Shown: one piece after another, positions 13,926 through 14,270 of the stretch
How positions within the stretch are numbered: the first letter of the stretch is position 1
Layout of the letters: each line of letters starts with the position of its first letter
NCBI GenBank assembly: GCA_041667045.1
Contig: JBAYFS010000043.1
Span: 1-14,270, forward strand
Source: JAQVSV01 sp041667045
Lineage (GTDB): Bacteria > Elusimicrobiota > Elusimicrobia > Elusimicrobiales > Elusimicrobiaceae
Length of the DNA stretch: 14,270 nucleotides
Reading direction: 5' to 3'
The notes under the pieces: generated by a model
Database searches by the model: none
What the model was told of the DNA's origin: nothing
Seen by the model: the letters and a program-made list of their open reading frames with translations, nothing else
Made by a program: the position numbers and the translations under genes

Positions 13926-14270
13926 ATGATAAAGTTATACAACATTGAAGACAACTGCATTAAGCCCGTTGAAAGCGGCGACGCCCAGATACTTGTTTAT
14001 ATCAATCCGGGCGACGCGGATAAAGAAGAACTCATAAGCAAATACGCCATTGACGAGCACACCTTAAACTCCGCACTCGACCCTGAAGAACTTTCGCGTC
14101 TGGAGCAGGAGCCGGAGCATATTTCGATAATCTTAAACCGTCCCAAAAATTATTCCGGCAAGGACAAGCTGCTTTTTAAAATAGCTTCGATGGGGTTTTT
14201 CCTGTTTAAAGACAAGCTTATCATAATCATTTCCGAAGACCTGCCGCTTTTCATCGGCAAACGCTTTAAA
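13926..14270 (+). CDS. CorA-family magnesium/divalent metal transporter, N-terminal part (3' end outside window)
   Basis: The frame is open from the ATG at 13926 to the window end (115 residues, no stop). The visible part matches the cytoplasmic N-terminal domain of CorA-like transporters: a short opening strand, NPGDADKEELISKYAIDEHTL (29-49, the usual 'NP, then helix ending in a hydrophobic stretch'), SALDPEELSRLEQEPEHISI (50-69, the family's D-x-x-E-x-x-R-x-E element), then beta strands with IILNRP and FFLFKDKLIIIISED. The pore helices and the GMN selectivity motif would lie beyond the window, so transport function rests on family membership alone. It is divergent from the cytosine deaminase gene with a 91-base gap. 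Confidence 0.82.
   Translation, partial: MIKLYNIEDNCIKPVESGDAQILVYINPGDADKEELISKYAIDEHTLNSALDPEELSRLEQEPEHISIILNRPKNYSGKDKLLFKIASMGFFLFKDKLIIIISEDLPLFIGKRFK

Noticed and set aside
1..14270. tRNA, rRNA, CRISPR array or prophage genes
   Set aside because: Read through on both strands with none seen; intergenic gaps are nearly all under 130 bases and are accounted for by promoters and terminators.

Overview
The window is a compact stretch of a bacterial chromosome with very short intergenic gaps. The gram-negative-type envelope proteins are an inference from a lipoprotein signal and a large secreted alpha-2-macroglobulin. It is moderately GC-rich, with GC-rich coding DNA and AT-rich promoter gaps. 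Nothing in it fixes the taxonomy. An uncultured gram-negative-like lineage (Elusimicrobiota would be one guess) fits, but I cannot confirm it. No rRNA, tRNA, CRISPR array, intact IS element or phage gene is visible.

Layout, left to right. (1) 1-663 (+): C-terminal half of a delta-1-pyrroline-5-carboxylate dehydrogenase of the ALDH4A1 type, cut by the window edge and followed by a strong terminator. (2) 791-2110 (+): a secreted plant-like GH13 alpha-amylase with its own promoter. It converges on metK (2178-3377, -), and the two share one bidirectional terminator. (3) 3477-6358 (+): a tightly packed four-gene cluster. It holds a stand-alone IS5/IS1182-type transposase N-terminal domain with no DDE domain, a PfkB-family sugar kinase, 2,3-BPG-dependent phosphoglycerate mutase and exonuclease III. 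The junctions are a 4-bp overlap, a 4-bp gap and a 4-bp overlap, and a terminator closes the cluster. (4) 6409-7396 (-): a PAS-domain lipoprotein preceded by a DUF523 gene. (5) 7458-13355 (-): a 1965-residue alpha-2-macroglobulin-family protein with an intact CxEQ thioester motif, downstream of a yeast-FCY1-like cytosine deaminase (13400-13834, -). (6) 13926-14270 (+): the N-terminal part of a CorA-family metal transporter, cut by the window edge.

The metabolic genes suggest use of starch and sugars (secreted amylase, PfkB kinase, phosphoglycerate mutase), proline oxidation and pyrimidine salvage. The envelope genes suggest defence against proteases and signal sensing outside the cytoplasm. 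The most unusual points are four. A domesticated-looking transposase fragment is translationally coupled to a sugar kinase. Several genes lack a Shine-Dalgarno sequence and have a -10 hexamer placed so that transcription would start at or within a few bases of the ATG, suggesting leaderless mRNAs. Two enzymes look more like plant or fungal relatives than the usual bacterial forms. A run of seven G lies at the ribosome-binding position of the macroglobulin gene.
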